From contig CADATZ010000011.1 of NCBI GenBank assembly GCA_902791025.1, positions 19,575-83,574 of the forward strand: DNA of 64,000 nucleotides. The letters are read 5' to 3'. The notes beneath the pieces are model-generated. The model did not search any database, had not been told where the DNA came from, and saw only the letters and a program-made list of their open reading frames with translations. Positions within the stretch are counted from its first letter, which is position 1. Each line of letters begins with the position of its first letter. Both the position numbers and the translations under genes were made by a program. Origin of the DNA: an uncultured Chloroflexota bacterium (GTDB taxonomy: Bacteria; Chloroflexota; Anaerolineae; Anaerolineales; Anaerolineaceae). This document shows positions 25,922-33,423 of the stretch, piece after piece.

Positions 25922-26505
25922 CTGAAAAATAGCCGGTATTCACAGCAATCTGCGCCTTCAGGCAGTGCGGAATTGCGTACATAACGGATCTTGCGGAAGC
26001 CCTTTGTATATTCCTTGTCCATATGGCAGATGCACAGCACAGCCTGTTCCGTCCCAAGCTCCTTTGCCAGCTCGTGATAGGGACAGGAGAGAATATCCAC
26101 GCCGTACATATGGGGAGGGTCTGAGACAAGTCTGCGTTTGTATCCCTTGGATTCACTGCTCATTTTCTCCGTCAGGTTTTCCACATGGTTCCAGATGAAG
26201 CGGCTGACTCCCGGGATAGCGGTGATGTTGTGGACGAAATGGGCGAAGCGCTTCCCCATGTACTCTCCGTATTCATTCAAGAGATTGACCGAGTCGGGAG
26301 CATATAAATTCAGCACGCGAAAAAGAGCAGCTGCCGGGATCACCATGGCTCCTTTGTGTTTTTTCAGTTCCGGGCGGTCATGCAGTATGCTGCGGTATTC
26401 TTCACCGGCCTTGGACCAGATCGTTTCTGCCTTTTCAGCTGCCATAGCTGTATAGAGCTGTTTCCGAAAGCCTTTGTAAAAGAAATTTCTGTTCAGTGGA
26501 TTCAT
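25918..26505 (-). CDS. ATC-hydrolase-like protein (paralogue 1)
   Basis: This 195-residue protein resembles the L-2-amino-thiazoline-4-carboxylic acid hydrolase family (PF14196). The family's C-terminal cysteine pattern is present: SCPYHELAKELG, then CICHMDKEY, then GADCCEYRLFF. The N-terminal half is helical (about 1-110). The named activity opens a thiazoline ring to S-carbamoyl-cysteine, but most members are untested and may act on other substrates or bind metal through the cysteines. It is the last gene of a minus-strand cluster with two further paralogues, a membrane protein, a hydrolase and a methyltransferase. Confidence 0.72.
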   Translation of the reverse strand: MNPLNRNFFYKGFRKQLYTAMAAEKAETIWSKAGEEYRSILHDRPELKKHKGAMVIPAAALFRVLNLYAPDSVNLLNEYGEYMGKRFAHFVHNITAIPGVSRFIWNHVENLTEKMSSESKGYKRRLVSDPPHMYGVDILSCPYHELAKELGTEQAVLCICHMDKEYTKGFRKIRYVRNSALPEGADCCEYRLFFR

Positions 26506-26532
26506 ATTCTGTATTCTTTTTCTCAGTGGTTA

Positions 26533-27039
26533 TTAGCTTCTTTGGAATAAAGTACAGATCCATGCCGCAAGTGCGGATGCTGCGGGGAATATGACCAGCA
26601 GTTTCAGCAGCTGGCTTTTCAGGTTAAACCCGTACTTTCTGCCGGTGTACACACGCTCTACCTCAGGGTAATAATGCTGGAAGAAGTGGAACTTGCAGAG
26701 AATAAACCAGTCAAAGAAAATCATGTCATAGGCTTTGTAGATCGTAGAGATCAACAGAAACCGCAGGAAGAATTCTTTTATGGTATAACCGTTTCTGAAT
26801 CCGTCCCAGATGGAAACCGCTCCCACACCCAATATCATCAGGATGCTGATGATCATCAGCACCCAACCCATTGCTCTGGCGCCATAGAACAGCTCGTTGT
26901 TTCTTGGCTTCAGAACTGCCAGAGCCTCTTTCGGGGCTGATGAGAAAAACCTGTTATCTTGCACGAAAGCAACCGCTGAGACCAATAAAAGTGTTATTGC
27001 TCCGCAAAATACAATTGACAGGAAGATTGTCAAAAACAT
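26533..27039 (-). CDS. Four-helix membrane protein (cluster A)
   Basis: About 168 residues with an N-terminal helix, a loop containing FFSSAPKEALAVLKPR, two central helices and a terminal helix. The segment YKAYDMIFFDWFI aligns with YDGIVIDRLWVG of the membrane protein at 42064, so both belong to one family; I know of no function. The ATG at 27039 is preferred to one six codons upstream. It lies between two ATC-hydrolase-like genes (27 nt and 22 nt gaps), the same arrangement as in cluster B, which suggests functional coupling with those enzymes. Confidence 0.68.
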   Translation of the reverse strand: MFLTIFLSIVFCGAITLLLVSAVAFVQDNRFFSSAPKEALAVLKPRNNELFYGARAMGWVLMIISILMILGVGAVSIWDGFRNGYTIKEFFLRFLLISTIYKAYDMIFFDWFILCKFHFFQHYYPEVERVYTGRKYGFNLKSQLLKLLVIFPAASALAAWICTLFQRS

Positions 27040-27061
27040 GATATACTCCTCTCTCACATTC

Positions 27062-27670
27062 TCAGACCTTACGGATGCAGAAATCGCAGCGTTCTGCCCC
27101 TTTGCCGAGCGTCCCTGTTCTTTCGAATTTCAGTCCCGGCAGATTCCCGTAAGTGCGGTCATCGTTTTCGCAGTATATCTTTGTCAGTTCCGGACAGCCC
27201 AGTTCCGTAAAATAGCGGCAGTATGGGCAGGCGGTGACGTCCATTCGGAATTCATTCTTTTTCTTGGGATAAAAAACATTTTGAAACCCGTTGCTGGGTC
27301 CAAACAATTTTTTCGTCATCGGATCCCAGATGGACATGAACACGCTGCGCATCCCGGGAATTTTCATGAGTGCGGCTAATTTTCTGCCGATTGGTTCCGT
27401 CAATGAGATTGCTGCGTTTTCGATGATGCTGTAGGCAGTCTCGCTGCCGACAGCTTCCTTCAGCGTAAGGTAAACCGCAGAAGCGGGAAAAATGGACCTG
27501 TCTGTATGCAAGCGAACACCTTTCGGAATCGTGCTGTATTTGTCCAAAATTTTTTCAAGTCTTCCGGTAGCTTCTGCCCATAATGCATCACTTTGCTCTT
27601 TCGGGAGATTTTTATCCATTTCTTTTTTGATAAAAGCTCTCTTTTCTATCATTTGTTCTGCTGTTTTCAT
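27062..27670 (-). CDS. ATC-hydrolase-like protein (paralogue 2)
   Basis: This 202-residue protein is the clearest family member here: the C-terminus reads DVTACPYCRYFTELGCPEL, then IYCENDDRTYG, then GKGAERCDFCIRK, matching the PF14196 pattern of CPY, C-x-x-D and CDF. The N-terminus is helical (MIEKRAFIKKEMDKNLPKEQ). Its ATG overlaps the TGA of the alpha/beta-hydrolase gene, so the two are co-translated. The true substrate is unknown. Confidence 0.75.
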   Translation of the reverse strand: MKTAEQMIEKRAFIKKEMDKNLPKEQSDALWAEATGRLEKILDKYSTIPKGVRLHTDRSIFPASAVYLTLKEAVGSETAYSIIENAAISLTEPIGRKLAALMKIPGMRSVFMSIWDPMTKKLFGPSNGFQNVFYPKKKNEFRMDVTACPYCRYFTELGCPELTKIYCENDDRTYGNLPGLKFERTGTLGKGAERCDFCIRKV

Positions 27671-28269
27671 TTGTTCAATACCTCTTGTTTTACGGGATCC
27701 GGCATGGAATAATTATTGGTGGACCAGAAAACGTTCCAGATCGTTTTGGGTGAAAAGTGATGTTTTTCGAAATCAAATATTTTTTGGTAATGAGTTTCCG
27801 GATCTTCACCCTTTGGTGTCCATCGCTTCGGCGGCACAGCGAGCTTCATGACCGTATAGGATTTGGTTGCCAGCATGATTTCAACCCAATCCCGCACCGC
27901 GATCAGACGGCAGATCCATTTTGGATAAGGATAAGGGGTGATTCCGGCATCGATGACCGCTTTTTTCACGGGAATGTCCTCTGTGGCAAGAAAGCGGATC
28001 GTGCTTGCGCCGCCCATGGAAACGCCGTACATCACATCAATGCTCATTATTTTTCTTTCCCGCAGAAAGTCAGCCGCGTCTTTCACATTCTTTTCGATTG
28101 AAACAAATTCCGTTCCCTGCTCATCGTGCCCATCGGCAATAAAGAGATAGACGTGAAAGTCCCGCGCAATCGCTTCAGCGGAAGCCTTGAATACCCACCA
28201 TGGCTCTGCCGCACATTGAAACATCACGAAAATCCGGGAATTCTTTTCTCCAAATTCATATACTTTCAT
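27667..28269 (-). CDS. Alpha/beta hydrolase, C-terminally shortened
   Basis: At 200 residues it is shorter than usual (about 250-270). The nucleophile elbow GVSMGG is intact, and upstream strands (FVMFQCAAEPWW, VYLFIADGHDEQG) fit the fold. The protein ends soon after MPDPVKQEVLNK, before the region that normally supplies the catalytic Asp and His. The stop overlaps the next gene's start codon, so the truncation seems fixed by a deletion joining the two genes. Catalytic activity is doubtful; it could retain a binding role or be a remnant. Confidence 0.72.
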   Translation of the reverse strand: MKVYEFGEKNSRIFVMFQCAAEPWWVFKASAEAIARDFHVYLFIADGHDEQGTEFVSIEKNVKDAADFLRERKIMSIDVMYGVSMGGASTIRFLATEDIPVKKAVIDAGITPYPYPKWICRLIAVRDWVEIMLATKSYTVMKLAVPPKRWTPKGEDPETHYQKIFDFEKHHFSPKTIWNVFWSTNNYSMPDPVKQEVLNK

Positions 28270-28273
28270 AAAT

Positions 28274-28901
28274 TCAATTTATTGTTTTACTATATAAAAA
28301 GTCACATTTGGGATAGCCCCCGCAGAGAGTTCCCTTCCGGATAAATTCCAGGTTGTCTATTCCTTTGCTCATGGTTTCATCAAAGCGGCAGATGACCGGT
28401 CCGATTTCCGGTGCACCGTATTTCGCGTACAGGCGGCAGTATGGGCAATCCGTTACGTCAAATCCGAAAGCGTTTTCCCCGCAGTTGATCGGGGTCACGT
28501 GAAATCCATGTCCATTGGCTAAGGTCATTGCCTTCGGCGCAATCAGACGAAACAGTGTGAACGCGCCGGGCAGCTTCATCAGTCTTTTCATTTTTTTTGT
28601 TCAGTTTTTCACCTGATACGGTCAGGCAGCGGTCGATTTGCTCCAGAACAGCTCCGCTCTCATTACCTTCACTTTTTTGGACGATATAAATGCTGAGTGA
28701 GACGTAAAGATCAGCCATCAGCCAGTGCATCATAAAGTATCCTGGACCGGTGATCAGCGGAAGCCTGTTTTCAGGATTTTCCCGGATCAGCCTGGCAACA
28801 AGGTGGTCAATTTTCTTCCGGGTTTCCTGCGAGTAACTATTGTAAAGCTCGCAGAAATCACTGTGACGGATCATGTCCTCCGGAACATAGCGGTAACCCA
28901 T
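28274..28901 (-). pseudogene. ATC-hydrolase-like gene (paralogue 3) interrupted at an A8 run
   Basis: Two overlapping frames together encode a complete family member of about 208 residues. The first (from ATG 28901) gives the helical N-terminal half to about residue 103; the second gives MKRLMKLPGAFTLFRL and the C-terminus DVTDCPYCRLYAKYG, VICRFDETMSKG, GGYPKCDFLYSK. The frames meet at eight A residues on the coding strand (28591-28598). Removing one A joins them exactly. This may be a real mutation, a sequencing error in a homopolymer, or a site of transcriptional slippage. The second frame starts with an ATG at the run but lacks a ribosome site. Confidence 0.75.
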
Positions 28902-28909
28902 ATGCAGAT

Positions 28910-29752
28910 CTAATCCTTTTGAAAGTCGATCACGTCCAACTGGCTCATGCCGGTATTGTCCGCGTATGGAGCCATGAGCCTGTAAAGCAGTCCGAAACGT
29001 TTATCCGGCCGAATATAGCCCGTTGACATCTTTTTCCACTGCACCCGCGCAAACTTCGTGCTCCAGCTTTTCAATTCCTCTTCCGGATGGTTCAGGTAAA
29101 AGTTTGTACTGATGTCGATTCCGCTGGTTTGCAGGGCTTTCAAGTCAAGATTTTTCCCGGCTTCATTTTGCCCGTCAAATGCAAGCCTCGCACCGGGAAA
29201 ACGTTCCGCCATTGCGCAGAACAACTTCTTTACGTCATCCTTTTTGAAGTAAAGAAAAACACCCGAAGCGATAAAAACAGCTCCGTCTTCTTTGATAAAT
29301 CCGATTTTTTCAAACCATGAATGGTCATTCAGGTCTGATGGAATATTCTTCTCCCGCTCTGTGGAAGGAAGGAGCTTTTCCCGCAGCTCAATAACATTCG
29401 GGAAATCGACATTAGCGAAGCGGCATTTCCCGTTGTCTGCCTGATGTCCGGCTGTGTCCAGACCGCAACCCAAATTGACCACCAACGCCTTGGGATGGTC
29501 CTTCAAATAGTCATTGATTTCCCACACCAATGCTGCCTGTCGGGTGGCAGCGGCGAGCGAAGCGATTTTCCCTTTTAAGCCTCTTGCTGCTTTTTCCATG
29601 GCTGAAAAATCATAGTCAATGTTGTTCATGATTTTCTGGGCATCTCTGTCTTTGAAGATATCAGGGTATTTTTGGGAAGCCCAGGCTTTCCCATAAAGAG
29701 GCAACACCAATGTTTCCTGTACGGAGTTCTTTTCAATTTTTATTTTTTCCAT
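28910..29752 (-). CDS. LCM-family SAM-dependent O-methyltransferase (cluster A)
   Basis: The 280-residue protein fits the leucine carboxyl methyltransferase/polyketide O-methyltransferase group (PF04072). It has the N-terminal VQETLVLPLYGKAWASQKYP, the SAM loop VVNLGCGLDTAG and the acidic strand-2 residue in NVDFPNVIELREKLLP. A paralogue lies at 37999. The family carries out carboxyl or hydroxyl methylation of small molecules in many clusters. It heads the minus-strand cluster, with a promoter whose TTAG-N6-CTAA site touches the -10 box. Confidence 0.85.
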   Translation of the reverse strand: MEKIKIEKNSVQETLVLPLYGKAWASQKYPDIFKDRDAQKIMNNIDYDFSAMEKAARGLKGKIASLAAATRQAALVWEINDYLKDHPKALVVNLGCGLDTAGHQADNGKCRFANVDFPNVIELREKLLPSTEREKNIPSDLNDHSWFEKIGFIKEDGAVFIASGVFLYFKKDDVKKLFCAMAERFPGARLAFDGQNEAGKNLDLKALQTSGIDISTNFYLNHPEEELKSWSTKFARVQWKKMSTGYIRPDKRFGLLYRLMAPYADNTGMSQLDVIDFQKD

Positions 29753-29763
29753 AATTCATTCCA

Positions 29764-29784
29764 ATTATAATTAGAAATAACTAA
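29764..29784 (-). promoter_or_regulatory. -10 box with adjacent TTAG-N6-CTAA site (cluster A promoter)
   Basis: On the minus strand TTAGTTATTTCTAA (29771-29784) is followed directly by TATAAT (29764-29769). It sits 12 nt before the methyltransferase ATG, so this promoter gives a very short leader. Similar sites occur at 35094, 33314 and 43247. Confidence 0.5.
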
Positions 29785-29801
29785 CCTTCTGCTGATTAAA
29801 T

Positions 29802-29823
29802 AGGTCTGCGTACAAGCAGACCT
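29802..29823 (-). terminator. Hairpin terminator of the P-type ATPase operon
   Basis: AGGTCTGC and GCAGACCT form a perfect 8-bp stem with a 6-nt loop, 6 nt after the ATPase stop. The minus-strand tail ATTTAAT is only weakly T-rich. Confidence 0.6.
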
Positions 29824-29828
29824 TAATT

Positions 29829-31913
29829 TCAATTTTCCGGGTTAAGGTTTGTCATGCAATCCAGACTTAGCAAAAGGGTAGATGTGTTGTGCAGAAGTGC
29901 CGAGGCTGAAGGGGCAAGAATCCCGAATGCTCCGAGAAGGATCAGCATTCCGTTGAAACCCATCACAAAGCGGTAGTTCCGGTCTATGCGCTTCATGAGC
30001 TTTTCAGAAAGTTTCCGGGTCAAGACCAACTCCCTCAAATCTTCCGCGGCAATAACAATATCGGAAACCTCTCTGGCAATCGAAGCACCGCTGCCGATGG
30101 CAATTCCGATGTCAGCCCGGGAAAGTGCCGGAGCATCATTGATTCCGTCACCTACCATCAGAACCGTGTGTCCCTGCCGCTGTTCTTCTTCAATGTAAAA
30201 AGCCTTGTCTTCCGGCAGAACTTCAGCGCGGTAATCGTCCAATCCCAGTTGAGCTGCGATTGCCGAGGCGGTGCTGCGGCTGTCTCCGGTCAGCATGACG
30301 ATCCTGCTGAACCCTGCCTCGTGCAGGCGGCTGATCGCTTCAGCGGCTTCCGGACGGAGCGGATCAAGAATGCCGATCGCGGCGGACAATGTGCCGCCAA
30401 TCGCCAGGTAGAGCCAGGAATAACGCTGTTCTAATGCTTCAAAACGTGCCTGATCCTCAGGAGATATGCGCACATGCTCATCGTCGAAGATGAAATGACG
30501 GCTGCCGATGATCACACGTTCGCTGCCGATCCTTGTTGCGATCCCATGCGCGACGACATATTCCACTTCGCTGTGCATTTCTTCGTGATCCAGGCCGCGC
30601 TCTTTGGCTGCACGAACGACCGCATTTGCCACAGAGTGTGGGAAGTGTTCTTCCAGACAGGCCGCTGTTCGCAGCATCTCTGCCTCTTCATTGCCGTTGA
30701 AGGGCACTACACAGGCGACGGTCGGACAAGCGTGCGTGAGTGTTCCGGTTTTGTCAAAAATCACGGTATCCGCTTCGCTCAGTTTTTCCAGAAACTTGCC
30801 GCCCTTGACGGTGATCTTATGATTTCCGGCTTCGCGCATGGCTGAAAGTACACTGAGGGGCATGGAAAGCTTCAGTGCGCAGGAAAAGTCCACCATCAGC
30901 ACAGAAATGGCGCGGGTGGTATTCCCGGTCAGCGCCCAGGTCAGCAGACTTCCGCCAAGGCACCAGGGGACCAGACGATCCGCCAGGTCGTAGGCACGGT
31001 TTTCAGCTCCGGAATTCAGCCGCTCTGACTCTTCGATCATACGGACGATGCGGTCATAGCGATTTTCTCCGGCTCCGCCGGTCACGCGAACAATGCAGCT
31101 GCCTTCTTCAACAACGCTGCCGGCATAAACAGCAGCGCCGGGACGTTTGGCGGTTGGAACGGATTCCCCGGTGAGCGATGCCTGATTGAGCATCACCTCT
31201 CCCTGTTCGAGAATACCGTCCAGCGGGATCACGTGTCCGGTGTGGACAACGACCAGGTCATTGGGCTGAATTTCATCGATTGGAACGAGGGTTGACGTAC
31301 CATCTTCTGTGGTTTTCCAGACCTGATCGATTTGCAGCGACATGCTCTTCGCCAGATCCGCGACTGATTTTTTATGTGTCCATTCATCCAGCGTCTCACC
31401 GATCCCCAGCAGGAAAACCACTGAACCGGCTGTCGAAAAGTCTCCCGTGAGCAGGGAAACACCCAGCGAGATTCCGTCCAAAACATCCACCGTGAGCTTT
31501 CCCCTTAGCAGGGTTTTTGCGGCTTTCCAGACGCGGGGAAGAACCTGGTACGCGGCAATTGCGAATCGCAGCGGATCCGGAAGAAAAGCGACCCGCAGCG
31601 CATGGGAGACCACTTGTGTGATCAGTTTTTCTTTGTAATGGCGGTTCATTTCCCGAGAGCTGCCTGTTCCGGACTGAACGGCCGGTGCGGCGGTCTCATA
31701 GGAAAATGAAGCGAGTTTTCGGTAAAGGTCATCACACGTGCCATGAAAATTGATCGTGACGCCGCAGATCCGTTCGTGGATACTTACCTGATCTACATCC
31801 GGCAGAGCAAGCAGCCAGGCTTCCAGCAGATCCGCCTGTTCAATGCTCATGCTGTGCTGCATGGCACGAAGGCGGACCCTGCCTTTGCTTTCATGCATTA
31901 TCTGAAATTTCAT
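29829..31913 (-). CDS. P1B-type heavy-metal ATPase with atypical FSC motif
   Basis: 694 residues. An N-terminal HMA-like domain (about 1-75) lacks the CxxC metal pair. Membrane helices are at about 100-175, 310-360 and the C-terminus. Catalytic motifs are intact: TGE (248-250) in the actuator, DKTGT (phosphorylated D387), and GDGINDAPALSRADIGIAIG. In the metal-selecting helix, where ZntA/CopA read CPC, the sequence is D-FSC-ALKLSMP (343-351): the proline and first cysteine are replaced while one Cys (345) stays. Such ATPases export or load transition metals; the metal here is unknown. It overlaps the DUF6110-like gene by 23 nt. Confidence 0.88.
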   Translation of the reverse strand: MKFQIMHESKGRVRLRAMQHSMSIEQADLLEAWLLALPDVDQVSIHERICGVTINFHGTCDDLYRKLASFSYETAAPAVQSGTGSSREMNRHYKEKLITQVVSHALRVAFLPDPLRFAIAAYQVLPRVWKAAKTLLRGKLTVDVLDGISLGVSLLTGDFSTAGSVVFLLGIGETLDEWTHKKSVADLAKSMSLQIDQVWKTTEDGTSTLVPIDEIQPNDLVVVHTGHVIPLDGILEQGEVMLNQASLTGESVPTAKRPGAAVYAGSVVEEGSCIVRVTGGAGENRYDRIVRMIEESERLNSGAENRAYDLADRLVPWCLGGSLLTWALTGNTTRAISVLMVDFSCALKLSMPLSVLSAMREAGNHKITVKGGKFLEKLSEADTVIFDKTGTLTHACPTVACVVPFNGNEEAEMLRTAACLEEHFPHSVANAVVRAAKERGLDHEEMHSEVEYVVAHGIATRIGSERVIIGSRHFIFDDEHVRISPEDQARFEALEQRYSWLYLAIGGTLSAAIGILDPLRPEAAEAISRLHEAGFSRIVMLTGDSRSTASAIAAQLGLDDYRAEVLPEDKAFYIEEEQRQGHTVLMVGDGINDAPALSRADIGIAIGSGASIAREVSDIVIAAEDLRELVLTRKLSEKLMKRIDRNYRFVMGFNGMLILLGAFGILAPSASALLHNTSTLLLSLDCMTNLNPEN

Positions 31914-32184
31914 CTTTTGCTTCCGGTGCTGGTGCTGTGTCTTCGATTATCTTTTCCTTTTCCTCAGCGGCTCTTGCCTCATTGATAGCCTTTGCGTCAG
32001 CCAGAATATCCGCGCAGTTTTCCTGGATGGTTTCCACATCGCTCACGATTTGATCCTTGCAGCGCAGTACAGCGGCAGTGATATGGGTATAGACTTTTTT
32101 TGCATCTCTGCTGCCAAGAATTCTTAAACCGGCAGAACCGAACAGGGCTCCGCCTATAAACATTGCAGCTTTTCCATGAATCAT
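31891..32184 (-). CDS. DUF6110-like single-pass membrane protein, partner of the ATPase
   Basis: I place the start at the ATG at 32184 because AGAGGA lies 8 nt upstream; the product is about 97 residues. It has one N-terminal glycine-rich helix (FIGGALFGSAGLRILGS), then DAKKVYTHITAAVLRCKDQIV and a long charged helix ending in an acidic tail. This pattern matches DUF6110 proteins, which sit next to atypical P1B ATPases in gut Firmicutes. Mycobacterial CtpC-type ATPases have comparable small partners. It may act as a metal chaperone or stabiliser. It leads the two-gene operon and is preceded by a 40-bp palindrome. Confidence 0.75.
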   Translation of the reverse strand: MIHGKAAMFIGGALFGSAGLRILGSRDAKKVYTHITAAVLRCKDQIVSDVETIQENCADILADAKAINEARAAEEKEKIIEDTAPAPEAKDEISDNA

Positions 32185-32212
32185 GATGTTCTTATTCCTC
32201 TTCATTAAAAAT

Positions 32213-32256
32213 ATAAGCATAAGTTAGTTTAATTAAACTAACTTATGCTTATTATA
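32213..32256 (-). promoter_or_regulatory. 40-bp perfect palindrome at the ATPase operon promoter
   Basis: Positions 32213-32252 read identically on both strands; the centre is TTAGTTTAATTAAACTAA. A minus-strand TATAAT (32251-32256) touches its upstream edge, so the palindrome covers the probable transcription start. The form suits a dimeric metal-responsive repressor of DtxR or MarR type, but no such gene lies in the window. Confidence 0.75.
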
Positions 32257-32339
32257 ACATCACTCAGGAATTTTGATGAACAAAGGCGAAAGAAATGTTC
32301 TGCCGTGACTGTTCAGATAGGTATGGTATTTTCGCTCAT

Positions 32340-33167
32340 CTATTTTTTCCCGAAGAGCAGCGTAGAACCGCCCAGCATCAACAATTTTGCCTCCCGGGGA
32401 GATTTGAAAAATTTGTCGGTGGTGTCGATCAGGTAAACTTCTTTGTATCCTTCAGATTTTAATTGTTCTGTAAATTTTTGCATATCGCCATAGAGGGCTT
32501 TCGACATCAGGTCATGGATGGCGAAAGTTCCGCCTTTCTTCAAGACGCGCAGTGTTTCCAGCAGCAGTTTCTGCTTGTTGATACCGGCAATATTGTGATA
32601 AACATAATTGCTGGTGACGACATCAAAGCTTTCATCCGGATAATCCAGCTTCACCGCGTTGCCCTGCTCAAAGCGGACGTTGGTGACGTTTTCTGCAGCG
32701 GCATTCTTTTCGCAAACCGACTTTGAAAAATCACGATATTCCGGGCCCCAGTGATCCATCCCGACAACCAGTGCGTTCGGGTTTCGTTTTGCGCAGGCAA
32801 TAGTCAGAGCTCCGCTGCCGCAGCCTACATCCAGGGCTGTTCCGCCATCGGGAATGGTCACGTAAGCCGCAATCCCATCGATGATCTGCTTGGAAAGCTT
32901 CCGTTCCCCGTCATAGGAAAATGCCTTTCTGGCGATAACGCTGTAGATGGAGAAGGCACCGCAGCCAACCGCTCCGGCCAGCAGAACAGCGCTGCAGATT
33001 TTTCCAATCGTGGAATCGTTTTCTGATGCTTTTTTTGCGGCGATAACTCCCGCTGTCAGCAATGCGCCGGCGCCTACTGCGGTACCGGTGATCATTTCTT
33101 CCGGCATCCAGTTGGCATAATCCGCTTTCGCCGGAACAGACAATTCATTTTCTTTATTTATTTCCAT
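32340..33167 (-). CDS. Class I SAM methyltransferase with N-terminal membrane segments
   Basis: 275 residues. Two hydrophobic segments (about 25-45 and 57-75) precede a methyltransferase domain with ALDVGCGSGALTIACAK (SAM loop), VVGMDHWG, FEQGNAVKLDYPDESFDVVTS and RVLKKGGTFAIHDL. All canonical motifs are intact, so it should be active and membrane-associated. Small-molecule methylation is likely. Ribosome site AAAGGTTGAC. It stands between the ATPase operon and the ZinT-like gene, with its own promoter carrying a TTAG half-site. Confidence 0.85.
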   Translation of the reverse strand: MEINKENELSVPAKADYANWMPEEMITGTAVGAGALLTAGVIAAKKASENDSTIGKICSAVLLAGAVGCGAFSIYSVIARKAFSYDGERKLSKQIIDGIAAYVTIPDGGTALDVGCGSGALTIACAKRNPNALVVGMDHWGPEYRDFSKSVCEKNAAAENVTNVRFEQGNAVKLDYPDESFDVVTSNYVYHNIAGINKQKLLLETLRVLKKGGTFAIHDLMSKALYGDMQKFTEQLKSEGYKEVYLIDTTDKFFKSPREAKLLMLGGSTLLFGKK

Positions 33168-33215
33168 GTCAACCTTTTTTATCAGTCATTATTATTTTTG
33201 TAATTGTTAAGTATC

Positions 33216-33278
33216 GAGTCAAAGTAGCCTGTTTTCGTTGACTCAGAATTGAGTCAACAGAACAGGCTATTTTGACTC
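33216..33278. other. 63-nt imperfect hairpin
   Basis: GAGTCAAAGTAGCCTGTT pairs with AACAGGCTATTTTGACTC, and inside it TTGACTCA and TGAGTCAA form a further perfect stem around GAAT. It lies in the leader of the methyltransferase gene at 32340. Neither strand has a T tract, so a role as attenuator, protein site or small mobile remnant is possible. Confidence 0.7.
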
Positions 33279-33313
33279 ATCAAAGAACCATCAGTACTAT
33301 TGTATCATTAAAG

Positions 33314-33327
33314 TTAGTATTATAAAA
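33314..33327 (-). promoter_or_regulatory. -10 box with TTAG half-site (methyltransferase promoter)
   Basis: On the minus strand TATAAT (33319-33324) is followed by ACTAACTTTAA. Only one half (TTAG at 33314-33317 on the plus strand) of the TTAG-N6-CTAA pattern is conserved. Confidence 0.4.
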
Positions 33328-33380
33328 CAGAAATAATTTTCTGATTGAAAATATCTGTTACCTCGACAAATATTTACGAC

Positions 33381-33414
33381 AAACCGGGAAACTTTTTTCG
33401 AAGTTTCCCGGTTT
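33381..33414 (-). terminator. Terminator of the ZinT-like gene
   Basis: AAACCGGGAAACTT and AAGTTTCCCGGTTT form a perfect 14-bp stem with a 6-nt loop, 10 nt after the stop at 33424. Confidence 0.8.
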
Positions 33415-33423
33415 CACTTTTGT

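Noticed and set aside
28591..28598. Programmed -1 ribosomal frameshift at the A8 run
   Set aside because: The shift needed is +1 (or loss of one A), which does not suit a -1 slippery site; mutation, error or transcriptional slippage are more fitting.
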